A stretch of DNA of 64,000 nucleotides from Ulota crispa (GCA_963920765.1 OY987244.1:10542501-10606500), one strand, 5' to 3'; positions 22,665-33,755 are shown, numbered from the stretch's first letter. Numbers and translations: made by a program. Notes: generated by a model not told the origin, from the letters alone.

Positions 22665-24236
22665 TGTTTTTATATTAAACAGCTCAAAATCTGCCAACCT
22701 TTAAGGCATTGCCCAAAGTTAATCATAGATACCTTTTTCTTAATTCTAGTTGTATAGAAGTGGACCAAAAAATTTATTCAATGTGTACAAAAAAGTCCAG
22801 CGCATTTGACCGGATGGATTCTAAGATTATAACATTTTAACATTTCAAGTGAGAAAAACATTTTTATTGTTCCTACGAAAGAGGGTTAGCAAACTTCAAG
22901 CTGCCCAAGAGTAAAAATATTACTTTACACAAAAAAAAATGAATTCGATGATTTATGATTATCTGTTGTTAGGTTTAGTCATGGAAACAAAGAATTCATT
23001 TTATTCTAAATCACCCTCCAATGTAAGAGGTTAAGTGAATTGGCATTGTACTAGCCATTTTTTCATGATTTCTTGTACAATGAGGAAGATTTTTATTTGA
23101 AATCTGAATGGTAAAAGGTTAGAGACAAACATTTGCTATACGCTAAAAAGTTTTTTAAGAATTTTCATTTATAGATTGTAAGGTAACATGGCTTGAAGTT
23201 ATAAGAAAATATGTTTTCATGAAATTGCCAAGACGTAGTTAAAAAAGTTTGAGTCCTCTTAGAATTAGATTTGAGAGTTCTTTTTCTTTTTCTTTTGACA
23301 TTTTATATCATTTTGTAATAATTACATACATGCCAAAACTAAAAAGTTGATGAGAGTTTCAACATAAGAGTCTTCAAAGATACCCCAATTGCCCAATTTG
23401 CCCTAATTCTCTCGGGCAACATAACTTTTGAATCAAATATCTGATTAGGGAAAATTTACTTTTACACTTACAAAAACATATTCACACCTTATCTAACAAT
23501 TATAAAAACATCCAATAATTTTTGACTTTGTATGGCCCTACTTGAGTTCTCAAGTGTCTGTTGCTATAGGGGTGAACAGCCACTTTGGTTCTTTCTAAGA
23601 ATATAGATTAGACTTTACTATGGATTATCTTTGATAACATCATAAATACCCCTCATTTCTTTTTGCCAATTTACTAGATTATTTTTGTATGTTATTACTA
23701 GTAGAAAACCACATTAGAATCTATGTTTTCATGTAATGTAGTTTTTGTTGAGTTCCTTGTTTCCAATGCAAAATTTGAGTTGGAAACAAGGAATCTTGCA
23801 TAGAAAATAAGGAACTCAACAAAAACTACATTACATGAAAACGTAGATTCTAACAAAATTTTCAACTAGTGTATAAAAAAAGAATTGCAAATTCTATATA
23901 GTCAATGCAATGGCTTTCACCACAATAATCTTACATGCAAAACCCTTTATGAAATTTAAAGAGCTTGCATTCAACTATTGTCAAATTTTATGATTTTAGT
24001 TTTTGTCCAAATATTTACAATCTTTTGCAACAAGAGGCACATTGGACCTTTATATGTTTGATATTTCAAGTAAGCCAAAGGTATATTGATAATTCAAAAT
24101 AATGGAGTGGCATTTTTGATGTTCTTTGAGAAAACTGAAGATATTAATGTTATTTTAAAAGGTAATTGGGACATAATTGATGCTCTTGCAAAAAGTCATG
24201 GGTGTTTTTGATATTCCTACACAGAGCTATGGGTAA
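22665..24236. other. Spacer of the inverted repeat (left of gap)
   Basis: AT-rich sequence between the arms; 22665-24038 is unpaired with the left arm. 24039-24236 is the reverse complement of 22467-22664, so the right arm already begins here, before the gap. It holds a CACTA-like mini-element at 23696-23871. No gene. Confidence 0.7.
23696..23871. mobile_element. CACTA-like MITE in the inverted-repeat spacer
   Basis: Starts TACTAGTAGAAAA and ends TTTTCAACTAGTG, with TAT on both sides (23693-23695 and 23872-23874), a 3-bp duplication as made by CACTA elements. The interior is a near-perfect hairpin ('tgtagtttttgttgagttcc' against its complement). The ends closely resemble those of the 2.9 kb element at 27015-29899. 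An identical copy sits at 25009-25184 in the duplicated segment. Confidence 0.65.
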
Positions 24237-24436
24237 NNNNNNNNNNNNNNNNNNNNNNNNNNNNNNNNNNNNNNNNNNNNNNNNNNNNNNNNNNNNNNNN
24301 NNNNNNNNNNNNNNNNNNNNNNNNNNNNNNNNNNNNNNNNNNNNNNNNNNNNNNNNNNNNNNNNNNNNNNNNNNNNNNNNNNNNNNNNNNNNNNNNNNNN
24401 NNNNNNNNNNNNNNNNNNNNNNNNNNNNNNNNNNNN
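24237..24436. other. Assembly gap, 200 N
   Basis: Exactly 200 N, a conventional filler length. The sequence ending at 24236 and the sequence ending at 25549 are the same, so the gap probably has no real length. Confidence 0.97.
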
Positions 24437-25549
24437 GACAAACATTTGCTATACGCTAAAAAGTTTTTTAAGAATTTTCATTTATAGATTGTAAGGTAAC
24501 ATGGCTTGAAGTTATAAGAAAATATGTTTTCATGAAATTGCCAAGACGTAGTTAAAAAAGTTTGAGTCCTCTTAGAATTAGATTTGAGAGTTCTTTTTCT
24601 TTTTCTTTTGACATTTTATATCATTTTGTAATAATTACATACATGCCAAAACTAAAAAGTTGATGAGAGTTTCAACATAAGAGTCTTCAAAGATACCCCA
24701 ATTGCCCAATTTGCCCTAATTCTCTCGGGCAACATAACTTTTGAATCAAATATCTGATTAGGGAAAATTTACTTTTACACTTACAAAAACATATTCACAC
24801 CTTATCTAACAATTATAAAAACATCCAATAATTTTTGACTTTGTATGGCCCTACTTGAGTTCTCAAGTGTCTGTTGCTATAGGGGTGAACAGCCACTTTG
24901 GTTCTTTCTAAGAATATAGATTAGACTTTACTATGGATTATCTTTGATAACATCATAAATACCCCTCATTTCTTTTTGCCAATTTACTAGATTATTTTTG
25001 TATGTTATTACTAGTAGAAAACCACATTAGAATCTATGTTTTCATGTAATGTAGTTTTTGTTGAGTTCCTTGTTTCCAATGCAAAATTTGAGTTGGAAAC
25101 AAGGAATCTTGCATAGAAAATAAGGAACTCAACAAAAACTACATTACATGAAAACGTAGATTCTAACAAAATTTTCAACTAGTGTATAAAAAAAGAATTG
25201 CAAATTCTATATAGTCAATGCAATGGCTTTCACCACAATAATCTTACATGCAAAACCCTTTATGAAATTTAAAGAGCTTGCATTCAACTATTGTCAAATT
25301 TTATGATTTTAGTTTTTGTCCAAATATTTACAATCTTTTGCAACAAGAGGCACATTGGACCTTTATATGTTTGATATTTCAAGTAAGCCAAAGGTATATT
25401 GATAATTCAAAATAATGGAGTGGCATTTTTGATGTTCTTTGAGAAAACTGAAGATATTAATGTTATTTTAAAAGGTAATTGGGACATAATTGATGCTCTT
25501 GCAAAAAGTCATGGGTGTTTTTGATATTCCTACACAGAGCTATGGGTAA
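24437..25549 (+). repeat. Direct copy of 23124-24236 across the gap
   Basis: The 1,113 bp after the gap repeat the 1,113 bp before it, base for base wherever I compared them, at a constant offset of 1,313. The repeat ends exactly at the last base before the gap and starts exactly at the first base after it. This is expected if two contigs with overlapping ends were placed side by side and not merged. Confidence 0.9.
25009..25184. mobile_element. Second copy of the spacer CACTA-like MITE
   Basis: Identical to 23696-23871 and part of the duplicated 1,113 bp beside the gap. It is probably the same physical element counted twice. Confidence 0.6.
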
Positions 25550-27289
25550 ATTTTATATTTAAAATCTTTGAGGGTTATATTTGATATTTTTGAAGAATTA
25601 AAAAACATTTTGATATTTTTCCCTAGATGTTTCACTTAAAAAAGATAAGATGTTGTATCTTTCTTCTCTCTCAAGTAGAGAATATGAGACAAACCTCTCA
25701 CTCTTCCTTACAAGTTGGTTTTTGAATAGAATGGGCTTAATGTATTTTGCAGGACACAGAAGTGCAGAACAGAGTGTATTGCGCAAGATGCAAGATGCAA
25801 GACGCAAAAATGCAGAACAAAGTGTATTGCGCAAGACGCATGATGCAAGATGCAAGACGCAGTGAGCCAGGCAATGGGGTCGCGGCTAGGCCCATGACTT
25901 GCCCCACGCGCCATGTCAAGCAAGGCCCAGTTCCCGCGATGGGTTTAACGTCCGCCACAGTGCAATTTAGAGTTACTACAAGGATTATAAAAAGGATTAC
26001 AGAAACAAAAGTATGTGAAAAAATATGGAGGTTACTTTTTAGTTCAAAAGCATCTTTAAAAAAACATACTTGTAAATTAAATTGATAAAAACACAAGCTT
26101 CTAAATCAAATTAAAAAAAGATATCAAAGAATCAATACATAAAGCCTCTCCATACTATTCTATTTCAACAAATTTCACTTTGAAATCATCAATACAAGTA
26201 GTTTAACTCCTACCCCTATGGATTGTAAAGGAGGATGTTTTGAAGTTGATACTAGAATGAATGAATCAAAGAAAATCTATATTGTCTTTGCACAAGTTTT
26301 GCAGAACCACAGCAATTGCGCCAAACACAATACCTGCCATATCCACAAAAAAGCACAAACAAAAACATGAAAACGTCAGCATACTCTACTAGAAATTGAC
26401 TTGCACATTGATTAAATATAAGAGATACAATAAACACTGAGATCCAAACATAGAGGCTTATTGATATGTTCACAACTTACAAGAGGAAGTTATCCAATTG
26501 ATTTAAATACAACATGAGAGATGGGAAGTATGCAATTATAAAATGGGAATAGACAAGTTTGAGTGAAGTTCATGAAAGCAACCTAATCAAGAAGGACTCG
26601 ATAAGAATGACAGATATCAAGCACATATTTAACCTGACAAGAGACTGAAACAAAGACAATGCTACACCAGAACAAAATGTTGCTTGGTAGAAGTACATAT
26701 AGCAAAGCTAGGGTAATATTATCCCATGAGTATGTTGAGACGTTGAGCAAAACTAACTTTCATTATCCCCAAATTAAGCAGAAACCAAGAACTCACGACA
26801 TGCACCCTTGCAAGCAAGCTAAGAAGGAGTTCCACAAGGGTTTGTCAAATTCTTTGTTTTCACTTTTCATAGGCGATTTTGGCCGAATTTTTGCCTACTT
26901 GTTGTCTGTTTGTTGGAAGAGCAAAAATCTTAAGTTAGCACTTCAAACTTGACAAACTTTAGAACTCTGCAAGAATTGGCAGCCCTAAACAAGAATCACT
27001 AACGCCAGAATTAGCATTAGTAGAAAGTTTTATTAATAAATCAACAGAATTTTAAGTCCAAATTGTTAATTCCATCCGTGGCTTTGGATGTGTTAGTTTG
27101 GATACTTTTGTACTCCGATTTGTTGTTTTTCAGTTGATTTCTACTGGTTTCTGTTCTTTTTTTGTAATTCTTCTTGTTGTTTTCTGTTTTTCGTTTGTCA
27201 TTTATGTGTTATTTTTTTTTAATAGATTTTTTTTAAAATTTTTTTTGTATGTGGGAATCATTTAAACAAATTTTTAAAAGGGCTTGGGT

Positions 27290-27475
27290 GGAGTAGCCAA
27301 GATTGCAAGCGTCGCAGCCTCTGGCTACAGCCGCAGCCCTTAGCCTCAGCCGTAAGCCACAACCCCAGCCCGACGCCAACTAAGGGAGACCGGAGGTGGG
27401 GCTTGAACCCCACACCTCTAGGCACTCACTTGAGCACCTTTCACTCATTGACCCCACCACTAGATTTTTTTGGTT
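27290..27475 (-). mobile_element. tRNA-like SINE fragment
   Basis: The minus strand carries a perfect T-arm: TGGGG-TTCAAGC-CCCCA (27396-27412), including a good RNA polymerase III B box (GGTTCAAGCCC). About 50 bases upstream lies tggggtcaatgagtgaaagg, a passable A box. Downstream is a repetitive GC-rich tail (ctgaggctaagggctgcggc). The leading 'ctagtggtggggtca' recurs at about 27694-27710. It does not fold as a complete tRNA. Confidence 0.45.
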
Positions 27476-28299
27476 AAAAACCCCGTAAAACAAGGTAAAA
27501 AAACGGGGACGTCCCATGACTGTCATGTTTCTTTTTCCATTAATTCATTCACAGTTTTACAAGTAAAAGGGGGGGTCTGTAGGACCAGAGTACTGATGTT
27601 CCAGCAGTACTAGCAAATAGTAGTTTACAAGTAACCCATTGTGCTTTAAACGAATTTTCTAAGTCTAGTTGTGCTTTTTCATCCCTGTCCTGACCCCACC
27701 ACTAGATTACTCACATGAGTACATGTGCACATTGGAATGAAGTTTCTACTTGTACACTATATTAGGTGAATGTTTTCAGTACTTTCTAAAACCAGTAAAC
27801 TTTAGAGGCAATTTTGGCCAATTAGAAGACTTTTTTTCAAAAACCTTGAAACTACAAAAAGTTGGTTAATGTAGTTTACTTTCACCTCCAATAATTTTTT
27901 TTAGAGTTCAATATTTTAATCAAAGGTTATGAGCAAACATCAGAGAAGGTGTTCAAAAATTTTTAAAAATTTATAAATTTCCACCCTTTTGATTTTGTTT
28001 ATAATTTTTGATTGGAATTCACAAATCACAAAAGGATTGTTGCAAGTGAAGGTTGGCTTCATTTTTAAATGTTTTTAAGTGCTATTTTTTTTGAAAAAAA
28101 TAACCATATTATACTCAAATAGCCTCAATAGTTTGCTAGCTTTAAAAACCATGAAATTGTGAAAAGTGAAGGAAATGAAGTCTTGCAATTATAAAATGTA
28201 ATTTCTATAATTTTTTGAATGTTTTTGAATGTTTTTCAAGATCCAATAGGTAACTCAGAATATTTTATTTTATTTTTTTGATTTGGTCAATAAAAGAAG

Positions 28300-28695
28300 G
28301 AATAATACTAAAAATGCCCTTCAATTCTTTCAAAATATCAAATTTGGGCCTCAAATATTTAAAGCATCATAAATACTCCTTACTTTTGGTAGGAGTATGA
28401 ATTATACTCCTAAAAATGCTCTTCTATTTTGAAATGTCAAATATACCCTTGTGTTATTTGAAATATAAAAACCACCTTTGGTTTTTTTGTAAGAATGTGA
28501 ATTAAACTATATCCTTGGTTATCATATAACACAAGGAAATTTGATTATTTGAAGTAGTTGAGGAGTATTTTTTATATTTTCCTAATATATTAGAAGCATT
28601 GTTGATATTTTTACAAAAAGCCAAGGGTAACTTTTATACTTTTAATCTTTGAGGGACCTGTATGACTTTTTGAAAGAATTAAGGGGCATATTTTA
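28300..28695. mobile_element. Foldback element inside the CACTA insertion
   Basis: Left half 'cccttcaattctttcaaaat', 'atacccttgtgttatttgaa'; right half the complement ('tttttgaaagaattaagggg', 'tataacacaagg'). It is related to the innermost arm sequence of the inverted repeat at 22395-22664. Confidence 0.55.
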
Positions 28696-28780
28696 TATTT
28701 TTTCATAAAGAAATTGTGGTATTTAAAACAAAAAATATTGTACTTTTTATACAAAATTTTGTTGAATTCGTGAAGTTGTG

Positions 28781-28885
28781 TCCAAAAGTGTCTTGATCAA
28801 CAAAAAACTGTTGATTTTTTGTTGTTTTATTGTGTCCAAAAGTGTTCCTATCAACATAAAATTGTTGTTTTTTTGTGGTTTTGGT
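28781..28885 (-). repeat. 48-bp-type direct repeat pair
   Basis: Two imperfect copies of 'tgtgtccaaaagtgt', each followed by 'atcaac...ttgttg' text. On the minus strand they read as two copies of a KTTK-QQF-VD-TFGHN peptide, but nothing supports translation. Confidence 0.5.
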
Positions 28886-29099
28886 CATGTTTCAAGTAGA
28901 CTTTTAACTAATTTCAAATCATACCAAATTGTTGAAAAATGAAGAAAAAACCCATTCAATGTTCACTTAAAATTCTAGAATATTCTAATTTTTGGAAAAC
29001 TTCTTTTATTTTTCAAAACTTCAAAACATTTTCACAAAGTCCAAAAAGATTCTAGAAAGATTTCTAAAACAACCCAAAGTATTCAAATAGTTTCTTTAT

Positions 29100-29720
29100 G
29101 AAAAACTATTTTAAGATACATTACTGAGTTCCAAAAAGATTCTAAAATGATTCTAATTGAGTCTAAGAGATTTTATTTTTATAAAGATTTTGAAGCATTT
29201 TAACAAATTTCATAAAGATTTCAAGAAGATTCTCAAGATTGCAAAAAGATTCTATGAAGATTCTTGATGATTCCAAAAAGATTTCCAAAGACTACATAAA
29301 GCTTTCAAAGATTCTAAAGGTTCCACAAGGATTCTCAAAGATTCCAAAAAGATTTCCAAAGATTACATAAAGATTCCAAAAGATTCTCAAAGATTCCAAG
29401 AAGATTCTTATAGATTCTCAAAGATCCTAAAAAGATTCTCAAAGATTCTCAAATATTCTAATAAGATCTTCAAAGATTCCAAAAAGATTCTTAGAGATTC
29501 TCAAAGATTCTAAAAAGATTTCCAAAGATTCCCAAATATTTGAAGAAGATTCCCAAAGATTCCAAGAAGATTCTCAAAGATTCTCAAATTTTCCCCAAAA
29601 GATTCACAAAAGATTCCATAAAGAACCTTAAAGATTTTCAAAGACTCCAAGAAGATTCTTAGATATCTCAAAGATTCAAAAATGATTCACAAAGATTCTC
29701 AAATATTCTAATAAGATTTT
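29100..29720. repeat. GATTC-rich irregular array near the right CACTA end
   Basis: About 600 bp built from variants of 'caaagattctcaaagattcc' and 'aaaaagattcc', repeated dozens of times with irregular spacing. Arrays of short motifs close to the ends are typical of CACTA elements, where they bind the element's own protein. Applying that role here is inference. Confidence 0.75.
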
Positions 29721-30284
29721 CACAGATTTCAAAATTTCTTGTTGATTTAGTCAATAATATCCAAACCAACAAACAAAGAGCAGCGTTTGTTCTTGGCTGA
29801 ACAAAAATCAATTCAAATACTGCACTTGTAGATTCCAGTGCCCCAAACAACAAAGACTTGTTGGTTTTCAATTGGTTTTTAATTCATTTTCTACTAGTGT
29901 AGGTTTTGCTGTAAAGGCTTCTACTAAGAGGTTTTTAGTGATTGGAAGTGGCAAGATCACGCAAAGGTCTGCAAGAAGAGCTCACCTGCTGAGGAAGAAA
30001 ACCACCACGCAAAAGAACTGCCTCTCGGGCAAGGTAAGCCATAGCCACAAATTCTTCCTTCCTAACTTATGACTGCACTCCAAGTTACTTCGAGAGCTTG
30101 CTTGGTATAGAAACCAGAAAGAGCAAACTACCAAACAGGAGAGGGATGAGGAGAGCTTTGTCAAATTGAGGACACCATAGCTTAGCTCCAAAATATCTCA
30201 CACAAAGACAAAGACTATTAAACTTATTTAGTGTGCTCATCCGAAACCCTAGCTGCTTTCCGCAACAATCAACATCAAAGGTGC

Positions 30285-30686
30285 GCTCTCCGTCCTCGCT
30301 CTCCGTCGCCGCTCTCCGTCGCCGCTCTCCGTTGCCGCTCTCCATCGCTGCTCTCCGTCGCCGCTCTCCATCGCCGCTCTCCGTCGCCGCTCTCCGTCCT
30401 TGCTCTCCGTCGCCGCTCTCCGTCCTCGCTCTCCGTCGCCGCTCTCCGTCGCCGCTCTCCGTCCTTGCTCTCCGTCGCCGCTCTCCGTCCTCGCTCTCCG
30501 TCGCCGCTCTCCGTCGCCGCTCTCCGTCGCCGTTCTCCGTCGCCGCTCTCCGTCCTTGCTCTCCGTCGCCGCTCTTCGTCCTCGCTCTCCGTCGCCGCTC
30601 TCCGTCGCCGCTCTCCGTCGCCACCGTCCTCGCTCTCCGTCCTCGCTCTTCGTCCTGGCTCTTCGTCGCCGCTCTTCGTCGTCTCT
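30285..30686. repeat. 13-bp minisatellite, about 31 units, right arm only
   Basis: Units of CTCTCCGTCGCCG with variants ending in CCTCG, CCTTG, TTGCCG and ATCGCTG. The left arm has only two to three units at the equivalent site. Since 13 is not a multiple of 3, every frame encodes the same kind of 13-residue peptide repeat, and the unit has no stop. This explains the long open frames on both strands, which are not evidence of a gene. Confidence 0.9.
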
Positions 30687-30841
30687 CTGCAAAGCTCGTT
30701 GAGTATCGGGCAGGAGCTGAAAACAAAAATTGAAAAAACGGATGGGCAGCTGGGCAAGCTGGGCTGGGAGCGAGGCCGGGGCGGGGCCTGATAGACGGTG
30801 CCACCTCGGCTCGGCAGGAGTTCATAAGCCTTGTTTAACGT

Positions 30842-31229
30842 ACGTCCGGCGACGGACGAAGCGATGACAACAATCACGCATTAATTGTGCTCAACTGGGA
30901 TCTGCTTACGCTAACTGAATTGGAGCTTACGCTAATTGGAATTCACTTATCGTGGTGTTGATCCAAAGCTCATGAGAGTGAAGTCTTTTCGCCCGATTAT
31001 CAATCCGCAGGGGTCGGATGTGATCTAATATTATTGCATCAATGCGGTTATAATAAAATGCAAAAATTGATGTCCCGGCCACTTCACAACCATGGCTTGT
31101 ATGCCTCGAGTAGAGTAGGCTTTATTTACACCGTATGCCTTTTGAATTTGATCTCAATTTGATTAAAAATTTGACGTGAATTTGATCTAAAACTTGATAT
31201 GAATCTTGAATCTTTTGCTATAATAGAAT
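30842..31229. other. Spacer right of the inverted repeat
   Basis: No gene. It starts with CpG-rich sequence (acgtccggcgacggacgaag) and becomes AT-rich with 'gaatttgatct' repeats at 31145-31205. Similar 'cttgacatgaatttgatat' text recurs at 35327-35390. Confidence 0.4.
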
Positions 31230-31641
31230 GGGCATTGATATGTGTACCACACCCTTTGAACTACTGTACCACACCCTAGGGTAAATTTTAGATTTCTACC
31301 ATCAAAAAGTTGAATTTGAGAATTTTGAATTCAGATTTGGACTTAGAGACCATGATTTTGCCTAAAACCAAAAAAATTATTGCAATTCAACAACACCCAA
31401 TGATAAAATTTATCTTTTTTTACAAACAAAAGTAAAAGTAACTCTTTTCTCCCTAGCTAAACTTTTTCATTGGGTGTTGTTGAATGGCAATCTTTTTTTA
31501 TGATTCTATACTAAATCATGGTATCTAAGTCCAAATCTAAACTCCAAATGCTCAAATTCAGCTTTTCAATGGTAGAAATCTAAAATTTACCTTGGGATAT
31601 GGTACAATAGTTCAAAGGGTGTGGTACACAAATCAATTCCC
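31230..31641. mobile_element. Foldback MITE, copy 1 (GGG...TTGATATGTGTAC ends)
   Basis: A 412-bp palindrome with GGGCATTGATATGTGTACC at one end and its complement at the other. Arms include 'attttagatttctaccat' and 'caacacccaatga'. Flanks TAATAGAAT and TAACAAAAT match at 7 of 9 bases, suggestive of a 9-bp duplication. Related copy at 37581-37986 and a half copy near 63580-63690. Confidence 0.65.
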
Positions 31642-31644
31642 TAA

Positions 31645-31978
31645 CAAAATACGATTCACCTTTTGGTGATCCTTTTATCACAAGGGTAAAAAACTCATGG
31701 GTAAAAATTAAATATTTAGTGCTGCATGTATGAATTGGATTGTGCGGGTAATTTTTTTACTACATGGGTAAATTGGACTATGTTGGTAAAGACAAAAAAT
31801 GGATCCTTTTACCGTGTGAATAAAAACCAAAATTGTTTTGTTGCATGGCCAAAAAACAAATTTTTTTTTATTGCAAACAACAAATATTTTACTATGTGAG
31901 AAATATTTTGTGAAACTAGATTTGAAATTATTTTGCCTCTCGTCAAACTAACGGGTACCTACACTAGTCTAATCTAAT
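31645..31978 (+). mobile_element. Second Helitron-like 3' region with GGGTAAAA repeats
   Basis: Loose repeats of 'catgggtaaaaa' lead to 'cttctcgtcaaact'-type text and an end reading CGGGTACCTACACTAG. The same order is seen at 63700-63957 (gggtaaaaa repeats, 'ttgtcaaatcaacaagtgcc', 'tatactag'). Ending in CTAG after a GGGT stretch fits a Helitron 3' end. Confidence 0.45.
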
Positions 31979-31984
31979 CTATAT

Positions 31985-32212
31985 CTACTAGTTTACTCAC
32001 CCGTTGTACCAACGGAGGCAACAATAATATCCTTGCAATAATAGAAATTGTAAAAGGGGCAACAATAGAAAACGTAAAAGGTACAACTTGTTAAATAAAG
32101 AAAATGTAAAAGGCGCAACTTACATGCATGGAATGCAACTCATAGTTGCACTCAAACTCTTTACTTTTCATCCAAAATGGTGTCTTGGGATTCTTTTATA
32201 TACATAGATAAA
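31985..32212 (-). mobile_element. Short Helitron-like element, minus strand
   Basis: Read on the minus strand: 5' TCTATGTATATAAAAGAATC near 32212, then 'ccattttggatgaaaagtaa', and a 3' end with the hairpin CCGTTGGTACAACGG followed by GTGAGTAAACTAG. A 3' hairpin just before CTAR is the Helitron hallmark. It sits head to head with the plus-strand element that follows, so the pair looks like one element with terminal inverted repeats. Confidence 0.6.
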
Positions 32213-32920
32213 TGAATTTCAAGACCCCATTTTGGATGAAAAGTAAAGAGTTTGAATGCAACTATGAGTTACATTCCATGCATGTGAGTTGGGCCTTTTG
32301 CATTTTCTTTATTTAACTAGTTGCACCTTTTACGCATGAGAATATGGGGCATGGGGATAGGAGGGCATGAGGATAGGTAGGCACAAAGATAGGGGAGCAT
32401 GGAGATGAGAGGGCATGAGGATAGAGAGGCACGGGAATTGGAGGCATGGAGATAGGAGGCACAACGGTAAGGGACATGGAGATAGGGAGGGCATGGGGAT
32501 AGGTAGGCACAGGGATAGGGGGGCACAAGGATAGGGGCAGGAGATAGGAGGGCATGAGGATAGGAGGCATGGGGATAGGTAGGCACAAAGAGAGGGGGCT
32601 CGGGGATAGGATGGCATGAAGATGGGGGGCATGGGAATAGGGCGCACAAGGATAGGGAGCACGGGGATAGGGCGCACAAGGATAGGGAGCACGGGGATAG
32701 GAAGGCATGAGAATAGGGGGCACATGGATAAGGGGGCACGAGGATAGGAAGGCATGAGAATAGAGGGCACATGGATAAGGGGGCACGGGGATAAAGGAGC
32801 ACATGGATATGAGGCATAGGGATAGGGGGCACGGGAATAAGATTGCTATTGCACAATTTGTTTATTGCAGAGATATTTTTGTTGCCTCCGTTGGTACAAC
32901 GGGTGCGTAAACTACTATAG
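32213..32920 (+). mobile_element. Helitron-like element with minisatellite, plus strand
   Basis: 5' part 'ccattttggatgaaaagtaa' near 32229 mirrors the minus-strand neighbour. It then carries a 15-bp minisatellite, 'attgctattgcacaattt', and the 3' hairpin CCGTTGGTACAACGG with GTGCGTAAACTA. The canonical 5' TCTATAT end is lost at the head-to-head junction. No helicase is encoded. Confidence 0.55.
32336..32834. repeat. 15-bp minisatellite in a Helitron-like element
   Basis: About 30 units of the type GGGGATAGGGGGCAC with interruptions of one or two bases. The minus strand has no stops, which gives long Pro/Cys/His/Tyr-rich frames with a five-residue period in all three frames. These are not considered genes. 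Confidence 0.85.
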
Positions 32921-32925
32921 GTTGG

Positions 32926-33586
32926 TAGCAGATTTGGCATAAAATAATTCCCCAAAATTTTGCCTAATTATTCTATAACTTATTCTCCAAAAGTGCCCAA
33001 TGTCAAACAAATCAAAAAATTGAAATGTCAAATATTATAAAAGTCATTAAGCTTACTAACAATGGAGGGTCAAGGTTGATTCCAAGAGGGCTCAATCTAT
33101 AGCAAATTTTGTACCAAGGGCTAATTTTAGAAAGTGGAAGATGCTTAGAAAAAGGCTTGATTCTACTAAAAAAATTGGTTGAATGCCAAATAATAGTTTT
33201 TTTGAAATTTCCTACATAACATTTAGTAGCCTGAAGAGAGGCTGCCTTTCACTCTCTTCAAGTGTCATCCACGAACTTCATCATGACACCCAAATTTATT
33301 TATTTATTTATTTATTTATTTTGACATGGTTGGCCCCCACATTGACATATGTGTGCTAAATTGAGCCTCTCTTTCATAAACTCTCTAACAAATTCAGCCA
33401 AGTGTCTTCTTAGCTACTAATGGGTGTGGAATATTCCACACTCTTCAGTTGGAGGGAGGGCAGGCCTGTTGAGTGCTACTGAATGTTCCGTAATCTTGTT
33501 TTAATTATGAAATCAAATGCCTAATCGGGTTTTTCTCAAAAAATAATCAATTTGGCAGAGACCTCCCAAATCTGCTCCCAACTATA
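32926..33586. mobile_element. MITE between two Helitron-like elements
   Basis: Inverted ends: 'aggttggtagcagatttggc' on the left and 'caaatctgctcccaact' on the right. The body is the reverse complement of 51064-51470, interrupted by an extra 300-bp stretch at about 33206-33530 that includes a (TTTA)n tract at 33293-33321. It lies exactly between a Helitron 3' end and the next Helitron 5' end. Confidence 0.55.
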
Positions 33587-33755
33587 GTAGTCTATATATA
33601 TAAAAGAATCTTGTAGGTTGTTTTGGATGAAAAGTAAAATCAAGCAAAGTTAGACTAAACTATGACAAATTACTAGAAGTTACACCACTCATTGCAAATT
33701 ATACCACAACACTCTATTTTATCCATGTACAACACTATCTTTTATTTGCTTCACT

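Larger units (their letters stand above)
27015..29899. mobile_element. Non-autonomous CACTA (En/Spm-like) element, 2,885 bp
   Basis: Left end CATTAGTAGAAAG, right end the complement of CACTAGTAGAAAA. TAG lies on both sides (27012-27014 and 29900-29902). The left arm of the inverted repeat has the same site uninterrupted, with a single TAG (CTA at 21002-21004). Terminal CACTA and a 3-bp duplication define the CACTA/CMC superfamily. Inside are a tRNA-like SINE fragment, a foldback element and a GATTC-rich array near the right end. No transposase frame remains. Confidence 0.85.
25352..30841 (-). repeat. Right arm of giant inverted repeat
   Basis: Reverse complement of 20426-22664, lengthened by a CACTA element (27015-29899) and an expanded minisatellite (30285-30686). 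The outer boundary is near 30841, where 'ccttgtttaacgt' matches the left arm and the following 'acgtccggcg' does not. Confidence 0.9.

Noticed and set aside
21064..26952. Paired identical frames of 71-119 codons in the two arms
   Set aside because: They are identical only because the arms are identical; none resembles a known protein and several overlap on opposite strands.
27397..27410. Possible complete tRNA gene on the minus strand
   Set aside because: Only the T-arm is convincing; no acceptor stem or anticodon arm forms at the right spacing.
30085..30877. Overlapping frames of 100-246 codons on both strands
   Set aside because: They are created by a 13-bp stop-free minisatellite; the same peptide appears in all frames and the left arm lacks it.
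32313..32955. Pro/Cys/His-rich frames of up to 212 codons
   Set aside because: They follow a 15-bp minisatellite with a five-residue period in every frame and have no conserved non-repeat domain.
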